Assembly: GCA_947494715.1 (NCBI GenBank) | Contig: CANLWG010000006.1 | Location: 186,001-250,000 of the forward strand | Direction of reading: 5' to 3' | Length of the DNA stretch: 64,000 nt | Source of the DNA: an uncultured Flavobacteriaceae bacterium | GTDB lineage: Bacteria; Bacteroidota; Bacteroidia; Flavobacteriales; Flavobacteriaceae | Shown: positions 53,582 through 60,619 of the stretch, in pieces | Position numbering within the stretch: position 1 is the first letter of the stretch | How the letters are laid out: each line of letters starts with the position of its first letter | Notes under the pieces: model-generated | The model's input: only the letters and a program-made list of their open reading frames with translations | Told to the model about the DNA's origin: nothing | Databases searched by the model: none | Made by a program: the position numbers and the translations under genes

Positions 53582-54490
53582 TTAGTTTAAAGTTCTGTAT
53601 TTCGCAGGACTCATTCCCGTTTTCTTTTTAAACAGTTTACTGAAGTGTTGAGGATAATCGAATCCTAGGTCAAACGCAATTTCACTGATGGATTCTGTTG
53701 TTCCCAATAGTTTGTTTTTGGCTCTATTGATGATATAGGAATGGATGTGGTCCCTGGCGGTTTTACCCGTTTCCTTTTTTAACAGATCGCTCAAATAATT
53801 GGGGGACATATGGATTTGTGTTCCACAGTACTGTACTGTAGGAAGACCCAGTTCCGCAGGTTTTTCACTGTTAAAATAGTCCTTTAAAAGATTGTCAAAA
53901 TTGGAAATGAGATCTTGGTTCAAATTCGTACGTACGTAGAACTGACGATCGTAATATCGCGTGCAATAATCAAGTAGCAAACCAATATTGGAAACGATCA
54001 ACTTCTGACTGTGCTTATCAATATTCTGATCGTACTCCAGTTCAATTTTCCGTACCAAATCCGTTAAGATCCATTTTTCATCTTCGGATAAGTGCAATGC
54101 TTCGTGTACATCATATGAAAAATAGGAATAGGTATCCATTTGTTTTCCAAGCTCCGATTTCCGTATCAAGTCCGTATGGAACAAAAGCATCCAACCTTTG
54201 GCATCCGCTTCGATTTCCTTGGATTCGGTGAATAGGACCTGATCAGGTTTACTAAAAACCATAGTGCCATTGACGAAATCATAGGAATTCCTTCCATAAC
54301 CCATAGAGCCCGAAACACCATCCTTTAGGGATACCATATATAGCTCTAGCATAAACCGAACATCCCCAAAGTTCATATCCACAGGAAAGTCTTTGACATT
54401 GATTAAGGAAACCAATGGATGTTTCGGGAGCTGTAAACCCAATATTTGGTGAGCTTGGGTAATGGAACTGATGGTAATGATGCTGTTCAT
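53582..54490 (-). CDS. AraC-family transcription regulator
   Basis: The ATG at 54490 is preferred over a longer in-frame start because the protein then begins MNSIITISSITQAHQILG, as homologues of this Bacteroidota branch do. The product is 302 residues with a cupin-like N-terminal sensor domain (about 20-130) and a C-terminal AraC HTH pair (about 200-300), the second HTH being EIAFDLGFDYPQHFSKLFKKKTGMSP (best seen as DYPQHFSKLFKKKTG). In related genomes this regulator commonly pairs with a short-chain dehydrogenase gene, and a deleted relic of such a gene lies directly upstream at 54541-54705. Confidence 0.9.
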   Translation of the reverse strand: MNSIITISSITQAHQILGLQLPKHPLVSLINVKDFPVDMNFGDVRFMLELYMVSLKDGVSGSMGYGRNSYDFVNGTMVFSKPDQVLFTESKEIEADAKGWMLLFHTDLIRKSELGKQMDTYSYFSYDVHEALHLSEDEKWILTDLVRKIELEYDQNIDKHSQKLIVSNIGLLLDYCTRYYDRQFYVRTNLNQDLISNFDNLLKDYFNSEKPAELGLPTVQYCGTQIHMSPNYLSDLLKKETGKTARDHIHSYIINRAKNKLLGTTESISEIAFDLGFDYPQHFSKLFKKKTGMSPAKYRTLN

Positions 54491-54540
54491 TGCTTTAAAA
54501 TAAGAAATTTTTATTGGCAAATGTGGGCCTAATTACCCTC

Positions 54541-54705
54541 TTATCTTATTTGGCTAAGAACTACGTTATCAAAAATTCTATCGCCCAGATAAGTGCGTAT
54601 CCAAACCATTGGTTTGGCAAATTTTCCTGCTGTATATCGCGTTTTCGGTTTTTTTGATTCCATGGTTTTAGAGGCCAATTCGGTTATTAGAATTACTTTT
54701 TTCAT
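54541..54705 (-). pseudogene. Internally deleted short-chain dehydrogenase relic
   Basis: A 54-codon frame starts MKKVILIT, the usual beginning of an SDR Rossmann strand, and then jumps directly to a C-terminal SDR segment: SKKPKTRYTAGKFAKP, followed by WIRTYLGDRIFD and a final NVVLSQ. Everything between, including the expected TGxxxGxG cofactor motif and the YxxxK active site (about 220 residues), is missing. Start and stop codons remain in frame, so a 54-residue peptide could still be made, but no enzyme. It sits 50 bases upstream of the AraC gene on the same strand, the normal partner arrangement. I read it as a recent in-frame internal deletion. Confidence 0.72.
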
Positions 54706-54905
54706 CACTATAGGTTTTATCTCCTTTGGATTGTGATGCCAAAATTATAAAGGCAAACACACCAAAAATGAAACATTTTACCGAATGATGTATTCATTTT
54801 ACGGATTCCGTTGCGCTCAGGACTTTTTACAAGTTCAGGGAGCCTTGGTAGTATTGGCCGATTGCTTTAATTGGAATTTTTGAAGAAGCAATTTAGTTGA
54901 GAAAA

Positions 54906-55340
54906 TTATTCCTCCAATAGCGTTTTGATCCGTTTTAGATCTGCTTTATTTGCTCTTCGTATTGCTGAAGCCATAATTGGTGCGAAAAATTTCGAAAACC
55001 CAGAAGGGACACCTTTGTTCCGTAGGGTCATTGTGGTAGTATTAGGATCGATTTCTTCCCAAGTGTAGGTGGCCTCCATAGGAAATGGACCTTCTGAAGT
55101 GCTCATCACCATTTTTTGTCCAGGAATGAATTCGGTGATTTCATAAATATAAGCCAATTGACGTCCCAAGAACTGTGCCCTGAAGGCTACTTTGGATCCC
55201 CGTACCAAGGGCTTAGGTGTTTTCCACTCCATACCCTTAATGTTGGCATACCAATCCGGGGCGTTCTCAGGATTGGAGGCATAGGCCGAAACCTTTTCAA
55301 CGGGAACCTGTATTACGATTTCAGTTTTGACGTCTACCAT
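54906..55340 (-). CDS. SRPBCC family protein
   Basis: A 144-residue SRPBCC/polyketide-cyclase-like protein: opening strand VKTEIVIQVPVEKVSAYASNPENAPDWYANI, shown in part as VPVEKVSAYASNPENAPDW, then GSKVAFRAQFLGRQLAYIYEI and ATYTWEEIDPNTTTMTLRNKG, ending in a long helix. It binds a hydrophobic ligand in a helix-grip cavity; the ligand is not known. It is 44 bases downstream of another SRPBCC gene, so the two are likely cotranscribed. Confidence 0.85.
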   Translation of the reverse strand: MVDVKTEIVIQVPVEKVSAYASNPENAPDWYANIKGMEWKTPKPLVRGSKVAFRAQFLGRQLAYIYEITEFIPGQKMVMSTSEGPFPMEATYTWEEIDPNTTTMTLRNKGVPSGFSKFFAPIMASAIRRANKADLKRIKTLLEE

Positions 55341-55384
55341 AAATGCTATTTTGAACGCAATGCCTTTGTGACAAAGTCAAAAGA

Positions 55385-55819
55385 TTAGCGATACCCCTCG
55401 CTACCATAAGCCTCTCCTCTTCCCGTTTGGCAATATTGGCGTAAACTTTCCATATAGCGACCCCAGCTAAAACAGCAACTGGCATAGAAATCATCTTGTT
55501 CCAGCCATCCATTTTGGGAAAAACGGACTCGAGTCTTCCCTTCGTTTTCATCCAACGAAAAAATAAAGGTATGGCCTAACCACCCGTGATCATTGGCCAC
55601 ACATTCCCAAACTATTTTTTCATCGGAAACAAGTTCGGTTACTTTCATCTTTGGCCCTATATAGTCCCCAAAATCGAATTGGATATGCTTGCCCAAATCC
55701 GAACTGCCTTTAGTCTGTACTGTCCACCAATTGGATAGCCCCTCTATGCTAGCTATCGCATTGAATACATTTTGTCTGGGAGCATCAATATGGAACAGAT
55801 GTTTAATGGAATAAGTCAT
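55385..55819 (-). CDS. SRPBCC/AHSA1-like domain protein
   Basis: A 144-residue Bet v1-like protein. It opens with HLFHIDAPRQNVFNAIASIEG, given here in part as IDAPRQNVFNAIASIEG, has LSNWWTVQTKGSSDLGK, and the RVRFSQNGW plus final helix SWGRYMESLRQYCQTGRG characteristic of SRPBCC proteins. It resembles the AHSA1 relative at 18050-18496 in layout (WWT near residue 33, TGxG at the end). Function is unknown. First gene of an SRPBCC pair with 54906-55340. Confidence 0.85.
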   Translation of the reverse strand: MTYSIKHLFHIDAPRQNVFNAIASIEGLSNWWTVQTKGSSDLGKHIQFDFGDYIGPKMKVTELVSDEKIVWECVANDHGWLGHTFIFSLDENEGKTRVRFSQNGWLEQDDFYASCCFSWGRYMESLRQYCQTGRGEAYGSEGYR

Positions 55820-55992
55820 GTTTTTTAATTTAAGACGAATTGGTCTTTATGAATTGGACAAAATTTAATGTTTTTATCATAGAGGATAAAAACAAGGATT
55901 TGGAACGTACCCATAGCAACCTACCTAAACATGGAAATTATCTTCCTTTTAGGTATTTGGCATCTAAACTGGTATTCCAGTATTGGGTATTT

Positions 55993-56889
55993 CTATAAGT
56001 ACTTTTTGAGATTTTGCTCAAAGTAGGCCGCACTATCCGTAATGCTTTGAATAGAGTTCTTGGCAAAATTCCCCCCTTGTTCCAAATAATAATACTGCAG
56101 GTCATCGGTATTGATATTTGACAACATTTCGATATAGTCTATTGAACCATTTCCGAGCTCGGTGTAGTCCCGGGTAACTTTGTCCATATCCTTTATGTGC
56201 CACATGACATAGCGTCCGGGCTGTTTGGCAATCCATTCCGCGGGACTCAATTTTGAGGAATGCATTACCCAATATAGGTCCATTTGCAATTTAACCAGGG
56301 TTGGATCCGTTTCTTCCAAAATAATACCATATCCATTTTGGCCGTTGTGTTCGGTGAACTCAAAGTCATGATTGTGATAAGCAAAACCTAGTCCGGCCGC
56401 TTTCACTTGTTCTCCCATTAAGTTTAATTTCTCCGAAAGCAACTTGAAGTTTTCCAAGTTACGGTATTCAGGTGCCAGCCAAGGCCAGGTGATATAATCC
56501 GTATCTAGGGCATGGGCCCCTTCTATACACTGTTCCAAATAACGTTGTAGCTCACTCCACGGTTTTTTGAAATAGTCCGAAAAATTGTAATGTCCACTAG
56601 AAACCGTAAGTTGATGGTCATCCAGAATCTTTTTGAAATCGGAAGTTTTGTATCCATAATAGGTGCCTGCGTCTCCATCATAGCCATAGATTTCCAAATC
56701 TTCATATCCTAAGGAGGCCACCGTCTTTAGACTCCCGATTACATCGCGCTCCATAGCATCGCGGATGGTAAAGAGCTGAAGGCCCATCTTGTATTTTTTA
56801 TCGGTCATGGAAAAACTGTTGAAAGGAATCATTGTTCCGGCAGTGAACAAGGCGGATTTCTTCATGAAATCTCTTCTTTTAATCGTCAT
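55993..56889 (-). CDS. Tat-exported TIM-barrel sugar isomerase/epimerase-like protein
   Basis: A 298-residue xylose-isomerase-like TIM-barrel protein with a twin-arginine signal (IKRRDFMKKSALF, residues 3-15). Metal-site segments typical of the family are YHNHDFEF near residue 166, LQMDLYWVMHS near 205 and VMWHIKDMD near 230, plus the final glutamate in YYLEQGG. Members isomerise, epimerise or eliminate sugars, and exported ones act with Gfo/Idh/MocA dehydrogenases and DUF1080 hydrolases in 3-keto-sugar routes. Both partner types occur in this window (12905-14856 and 62400-64000), but none is adjacent. Confidence 0.88.
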   Translation of the reverse strand: MTIKRRDFMKKSALFTAGTMIPFNSFSMTDKKYKMGLQLFTIRDAMERDVIGSLKTVASLGYEDLEIYGYDGDAGTYYGYKTSDFKKILDDHQLTVSSGHYNFSDYFKKPWSELQRYLEQCIEGAHALDTDYITWPWLAPEYRNLENFKLLSEKLNLMGEQVKAAGLGFAYHNHDFEFTEHNGQNGYGIILEETDPTLVKLQMDLYWVMHSSKLSPAEWIAKQPGRYVMWHIKDMDKVTRDYTELGNGSIDYIEMLSNINTDDLQYYYLEQGGNFAKNSIQSITDSAAYFEQNLKKYL

Positions 56890-57060
56890 TGATTTGTGGA
56901 TGTTAGGGTATACAAGTTAAATAGTTGAACGTGATGAAATAATTATTCATTTCAACATAAGGTAAATATAACCATTTCTTGATTCCTCATTTTAGAGCCA
57001 ATCGGTATCGATTTGGGAAATTCATCTAAGCTATGGACTTGTGCTGGAATAAACGTTGAA

Positions 57061-57612
57061 TTATTCCTCAGCAATGGCCTCGATATCGCCACTATAGCGA
57101 ATCTGAAATCGTTGGGAACTGTTTACGCTTATACTGCCCTTCAAATTTGGAAATAGTTTAAGGTTTACATTGTAGTTTTCGGTCTTATCATTAATTTCAA
57201 AATGTACCGCATAACTTTGATCCTCCCCGTCTTTGGTTATTTCAAAATCTTTCGGGATTCCGTTGAATTTTATGGCTGTCGTAGTACTATTGTATCCCCC
57301 TCCCATTTGTCGTTCCCCATAATAAGGCAAATAAGCGGAAACACTATCCCCAAAAACCCGTAAATAATTAGGATTTCCAATAAGCGTTATGCGGCTTCCG
57401 GCACTTCCTGGCGGGAAAAGTCCGGCATTGCTAATACTGTTCATGCTATTGGTCATTTGGGGCATGGCCCAATCGGAAACGATTTCGAAAGATTTTTGGA
57501 CTACCATCTCATCCAGTTTCTTACTTTCTACGGTTGGTTCCATCATTTTTGACGAACTTCCACAGGCCCAAATAACAAAGAGCAAAAGCCCAATACCAAT
57601 TTTTAGTTTCAT
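57061..57612 (-). CDS. DUF4251 lipoprotein
   Basis: Translation is taken from the ATG at 57612, three codons inside a GTG-started frame, because the lipoprotein signal then begins normally (MKLKIGIGLLLFVIWAC, lipobox cysteine about residue 17). The 183-residue product carries a DUF4251 domain with the marks SNAGLFPPGSAGSRI, DSVSAYLPYYGERQMGGGY and IKFNGIPKDF, and repeated beta strands. The family is common in Bacteroidota and uncharacterised. No operon partner is obvious. Confidence 0.87.
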   Translation of the reverse strand: MKLKIGIGLLLFVIWACGSSSKMMEPTVESKKLDEMVVQKSFEIVSDWAMPQMTNSMNSISNAGLFPPGSAGSRITLIGNPNYLRVFGDSVSAYLPYYGERQMGGGYNSTTTAIKFNGIPKDFEITKDGEDQSYAVHFEINDKTENYNVNLKLFPNLKGSISVNSSQRFQIRYSGDIEAIAEE

Positions 57613-57721
57613 GAGATACACATTTAAAAGGTTCTCCTTAAGATAGTAACAATCTGGAATATTCGATTCTAAAATTTTCTTAAAATACTAGCTTGGTGAT
57701 ACATGTATTTACAGTTTTGGT

Positions 57722-58645
57722 TTAGCCTTTTCTAAAAAAATTGGGGCTCCTCACTTTCTGCTTGCTGGTATTGATAAAATAAACGCCCGTTAGCAAAATA
57801 ATTGCTGCGATTATGGATTGAAGTGTAATCTGTTCATTTAAAATATACCATCCCAAAATCATGGCCACGATAGGATTCACATAGGTATTGGTAGCCACCT
57901 TTTCCGGAGAAACCACTTTTAGCAAGTAATTAAAGGAGGTAAAGGCAATGATGCTCCCAAAAACAATTAACAAAATCATGGCCATTTGCACATCATTTTC
58001 CCATTGTATCGGTGAAGTCCAAGTCTCTCCAAATGCTAGGCTCATTATTGCCAATAGTAATCCTCCCATAAACATCTGATACCCGGTATTCACAAAAAAA
58101 TTAGAAGGGAAGTCCGCCCTGCCAACAAATAGACTGCCATAAGCCCAAGACAACATAGCTGCGAATATCATGCAAATGCCCACAAGGGAATACTCTTGTT
58201 GTATGATGGTTTTCTGGCTTACCAGTAAATAAATTCCGATTATGCCCAAAATGACCCCTACCAAGGACATGGGTTGGATTTTTTTCCCCTGCAGCAGCCA
58301 CATAAGCAATAAAATAACCAGGGGCTGTGCCGATATTTCTAGCGCGGCGAACCCGCTGTCTACATATTTTAACGCCCACACCACTATTCCATTACCGAAA
58401 CTCAGGAACAGGAACCCGGCAAAGGTTACATTCTTCAGTTGCCTTTTGGTAATGCGCAAAGAGATGCCCATAGAGTTAGCTATAATAAATACAAGTATCC
58501 CGGCCAGAGTAAATCGAACCGAAGCAAGCATAAATGGCGGTAATTCAGCTACGGCTATCTTATTGAGCAAGTAGGTAGAACCCCAAATGACATAGATCGA
58601 AAAGAAGGCCAAAAGGATAAGTGTGGTTTGCCTGGATCGGGACAT
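57722..58645 (-). CDS. EamA (DMT superfamily) transporter
   Basis: The ATG at 58645 is used because the longer frame begins with TTG and adds a hydrophilic stretch absent from homologues. The 307-residue product has ten predicted membrane helices in two EamA halves; typical pieces are IWGSTYLLNKIAV at the start of the first half and LSWAYGSLFVGR in the second. Family members export amino acids, nucleotides or other metabolites; the substrate is unknown. It is divergent from the six-cysteine peptide gene, but nothing ties it to that system. Confidence 0.9.
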   Translation of the reverse strand: MSRSRQTTLILLAFFSIYVIWGSTYLLNKIAVAELPPFMLASVRFTLAGILVFIIANSMGISLRITKRQLKNVTFAGFLFLSFGNGIVVWALKYVDSGFAALEISAQPLVILLLMWLLQGKKIQPMSLVGVILGIIGIYLLVSQKTIIQQEYSLVGICMIFAAMLSWAYGSLFVGRADFPSNFFVNTGYQMFMGGLLLAIMSLAFGETWTSPIQWENDVQMAMILLIVFGSIIAFTSFNYLLKVVSPEKVATNTYVNPIVAMILGWYILNEQITLQSIIAAIILLTGVYFINTSKQKVRSPNFFRKG

Positions 58646-58888
58646 GAGAACACTGCTATAGTCTAATTCTGTACAATAGTACGGATTACTTTTCAATAAT
58701 TAAATGTGTTAAGTTCAGGTAGGAATCGATTAAAATGAATCCTTAAAGGGACCCCTTTAAATTGTTAAAATAAGTAATAACATAATTATTTGTAGGAATA
58801 TACATATAAAATGAATATATTTATGATGTAAAGGCCTCATCTCCAAAGCCTCAAGTTTGAAACAGCGGGGAACAAAATCTTATATGTC

Positions 58889-59044
58889 ATGAAAAAGTTG
58901 AGCTTAACAAATCTTAAAAAGCAGGAAATGGACGGATCCCAAATGAAAAAAGTCAAGGGAGGAGCATGGTTCTGTTATCCTGAGTATTATTGTGGTGCTT
59001 ACTATTGTGCCAATGTAAACCCAGGTGCTTGTTGCTGTCCTTAA
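58889..59044 (+). CDS. Six-cysteine GG-leader RiPP/bacteriocin-type precursor peptide
   Basis: A 51-residue peptide. The leader MKKLSLTNLKKQEMDG, then SQMKKVKGG (GG at 24-25), is the Bacteroidota natural-product-precursor type (L-x-N-L-K-K-x-E-M ... M-K-x-V-K-G-G). The predicted 26-residue core has six cysteines (C29, C35, C40, C48, C49, C50), five tyrosines, and no Ser or Thr, which excludes lanthionine formation from Ser/Thr and points to disulfides. It ends C-C-C-P. It is convergent with a three-gene operon whose first gene encodes a C39-like/VKOR/thioredoxin oxidoreductase, suited to forming disulfides. A bidirectional terminator separates the two units. It is an independent transcript and possibly highly expressed. 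Confidence 0.85.
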   Translation: MKKLSLTNLKKQEMDGSQMKKVKGGAWFCYPEYYCGAYYCANVNPGACCCP

Positions 59045-59068
59045 GATAGCGTTCAAGTTTTAAATCGA

Positions 59069-59107
59069 AAAAAGTTCAAAGACTGCTTTTGCAGCTTTGA
59101 ACTTTTT
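59069..59107. terminator. Bidirectional terminator between the precursor peptide gene and the maturation operon
   Basis: AAAAAGTTCAAAGACTGC (59069-59086), a TTTT loop, and GCAGCTTTGAACTTTTT (59091-59107) pair over about 17 bp with one bulged base. An A run on one side and a T run on the other let it end transcription from both directions. It overlaps the stop codon of the 59106 gene. Confidence 0.85.
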
Positions 59108-59732
59108 AGGTAACGGGCAAGAGTGTCCGATAATACAAAACTTGGGCCGTTACAAAGTCCAATAACTGCTGATCTAGCTCTTTTTCTTCATAGTCCATGG
59201 CACCAGCTACTAATTCCAAAAGCTCGGCGTAAGTAAACACTTGCCTATAATCCTTTATATCCAGGAGCAATGCGTTTAACTGCGTTAAACATATTTCCTT
59301 TGGAGCCACATCAATAAAGGTAGGGATTATCACATAGTAGGTATCAATGGTCTTAGGGTTTTCATTTTCAATATCATTCCATAGAAAGGCACTCTGCACT
59401 AGATAATTGGTAAGATCCGGATTGACCAAAAAAGAACCTTCCCTTTTTTGAGCATCCGATTGGGCGCAAAAATCGATAGCTATCCCTACTTGGGAGACGG
59501 CATAAATTTCCTTTATCGTTCGTTCGTTCATAATACGATAACGTTGATTTTCCAAACTCTTGAAATCTTCCACAAAAACTTTAACGCCCGAACCACCTTC
59601 AATGATTTTTGCCAAAACCCCATACATGTAATTTTGCTCATGAATGGAGTAAAACTTAGCTTGGTCTATCTCATTTTCCAAAATATGATCCTGTGCAATG
59701 GCCCAATCCAAAAAATTCTTTCGTGTTTTCAT
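59106..59732 (-). CDS. Unknown protein of the six-Cys peptide operon
   Basis: The ATG at 59732 overlaps the stop of the DUF6734-like gene by four bases (ATGA); it is preferred to a TTG six codons upstream. The 208-residue product is acidic, mostly helical at both ends, with a central beta region (RYRIMNERTIKEIYAVSQVG, then IDTYYVIIPTFIDVAPK). No signal peptide, membrane helix, catalytic motif or recognised domain is visible. As the third gene of a tightly coupled operon opposite a RiPP precursor, it could be a leader-binding, partner or immunity protein; this is inference. Confidence 0.7.
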   Translation of the reverse strand: MKTRKNFLDWAIAQDHILENEIDQAKFYSIHEQNYMYGVLAKIIEGGSGVKVFVEDFKSLENQRYRIMNERTIKEIYAVSQVGIAIDFCAQSDAQKREGSFLVNPDLTNYLVQSAFLWNDIENENPKTIDTYYVIIPTFIDVAPKEICLTQLNALLLDIKDYRQVFTYAELLELVAGAMDYEEKELDQQLLDFVTAQVLYYRTLLPVT

Positions 59733-60619
59733 GATGCCTCTTTTTGGCAATAATCTCTTAATCGTCCATAATAGTCTGGAAATTCCAGCCTCAAACGAGC
59801 TACAATTTGTTCCAGGTACTCGGAAGTTTTTTTAAGATGACTTATCAAATGAACGTATTGGGATTTATGGGGAATATGATGAAAAGCGGCAAAGTTGTAT
59901 GCATTGTCATCATTCGGTTTCGGATAAAGCGATGCAAAAGCCAACTTTCTGACGCTTAGCATATTACTCAAAAGAAATTGTTCGTAATACAGATTGAACA
60001 ACCCCGTATTGATATCATCCAATTTATCCTGATTTTCATCAATAAGTTCAAATGCCTTGGATGTGTATTCCTGGAACAGATCAATGGCACTACCGCCTAT
60101 GATACCGACATTCACATATTTGATAGTATCTGAAAGTTTGGCCTCAAATTCAATAGGGACGTTCTCAAAATGTTGATGTATATAAGGGTGGATTTCCGAA
60201 TATTGATATTGGTCGTGATCATAACTTTGACAAAACAGTGGACTCTTAAGAACCGGATCCAGCACTTTTCCAAATAGAAAAACATCCCCATCCAGATGAC
60301 AAAAGGGTTCCTTTTGCAACCTATAGGTGTATAACTTGCCCAATGCCCATGCTCCTTTATGATAATCTTCCAAATCATTTAGTCTATTCGAAAAAGAGGT
60401 ATACGGCAATTTTAAGACGTTTTGAAAAATTTCCAAACCCTTATCGTCAGTAACTAAATGAAGATTGGGATAATATTTTTTAATGGAAAGACAACTGTAA
60501 GTCCATGCACAGTAAAATAGAAAGGCATTAGGAAAACCCCCATGATGTCTAAAATTCCAATTGTTCTTGAAAGTATCATCAAAAAAAGGTTTGGACCAAA
60601 ATGATTGGACAAACTTCAT
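59729..60619 (-). CDS. DUF6734-like protein with glycosyltransferase-A features
   Basis: A 296-residue cytoplasmic protein whose layout resembles a GT-A glycosyltransferase: an N-terminal Rossmann-like part with LHLVTDDKGLEIF, then a DxD-type motif in FCHLDGDVFLF (D110-G-D112), which would bind a nucleotide-sugar through a metal, and later NVGIIGG and NLYYEQFLLSNML segments. I recall the family as DUF6734; its function is unproven. It overlaps both neighbours by four bases (stop of the VKOR fusion and start of the unknown protein). In a RiPP operon this suggests peptide glycosylation; the core has Cys, Tyr and Asn but no Ser or Thr acceptors. Confidence 0.75.
   Translation of the reverse strand: MKFVQSFWSKPFFDDTFKNNWNFRHHGGFPNAFLFYCAWTYSCLSIKKYYPNLHLVTDDKGLEIFQNVLKLPYTSFSNRLNDLEDYHKGAWALGKLYTYRLQKEPFCHLDGDVFLFGKVLDPVLKSPLFCQSYDHDQYQYSEIHPYIHQHFENVPIEFEAKLSDTIKYVNVGIIGGSAIDLFQEYTSKAFELIDENQDKLDDINTGLFNLYYEQFLLSNMLSVRKLAFASLYPKPNDDNAYNFAAFHHIPHKSQYVHLISHLKKTSEYLEQIVARLRLEFPDYYGRLRDYCQKEAS

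Noticed and set aside
57722-58645. EamA transporter as the exporter of the six-Cys peptide
   Set aside because: EamA proteins move small metabolites; it is divergently transcribed and has no peptidase or ATPase domain, so adjacency alone does not support a role.
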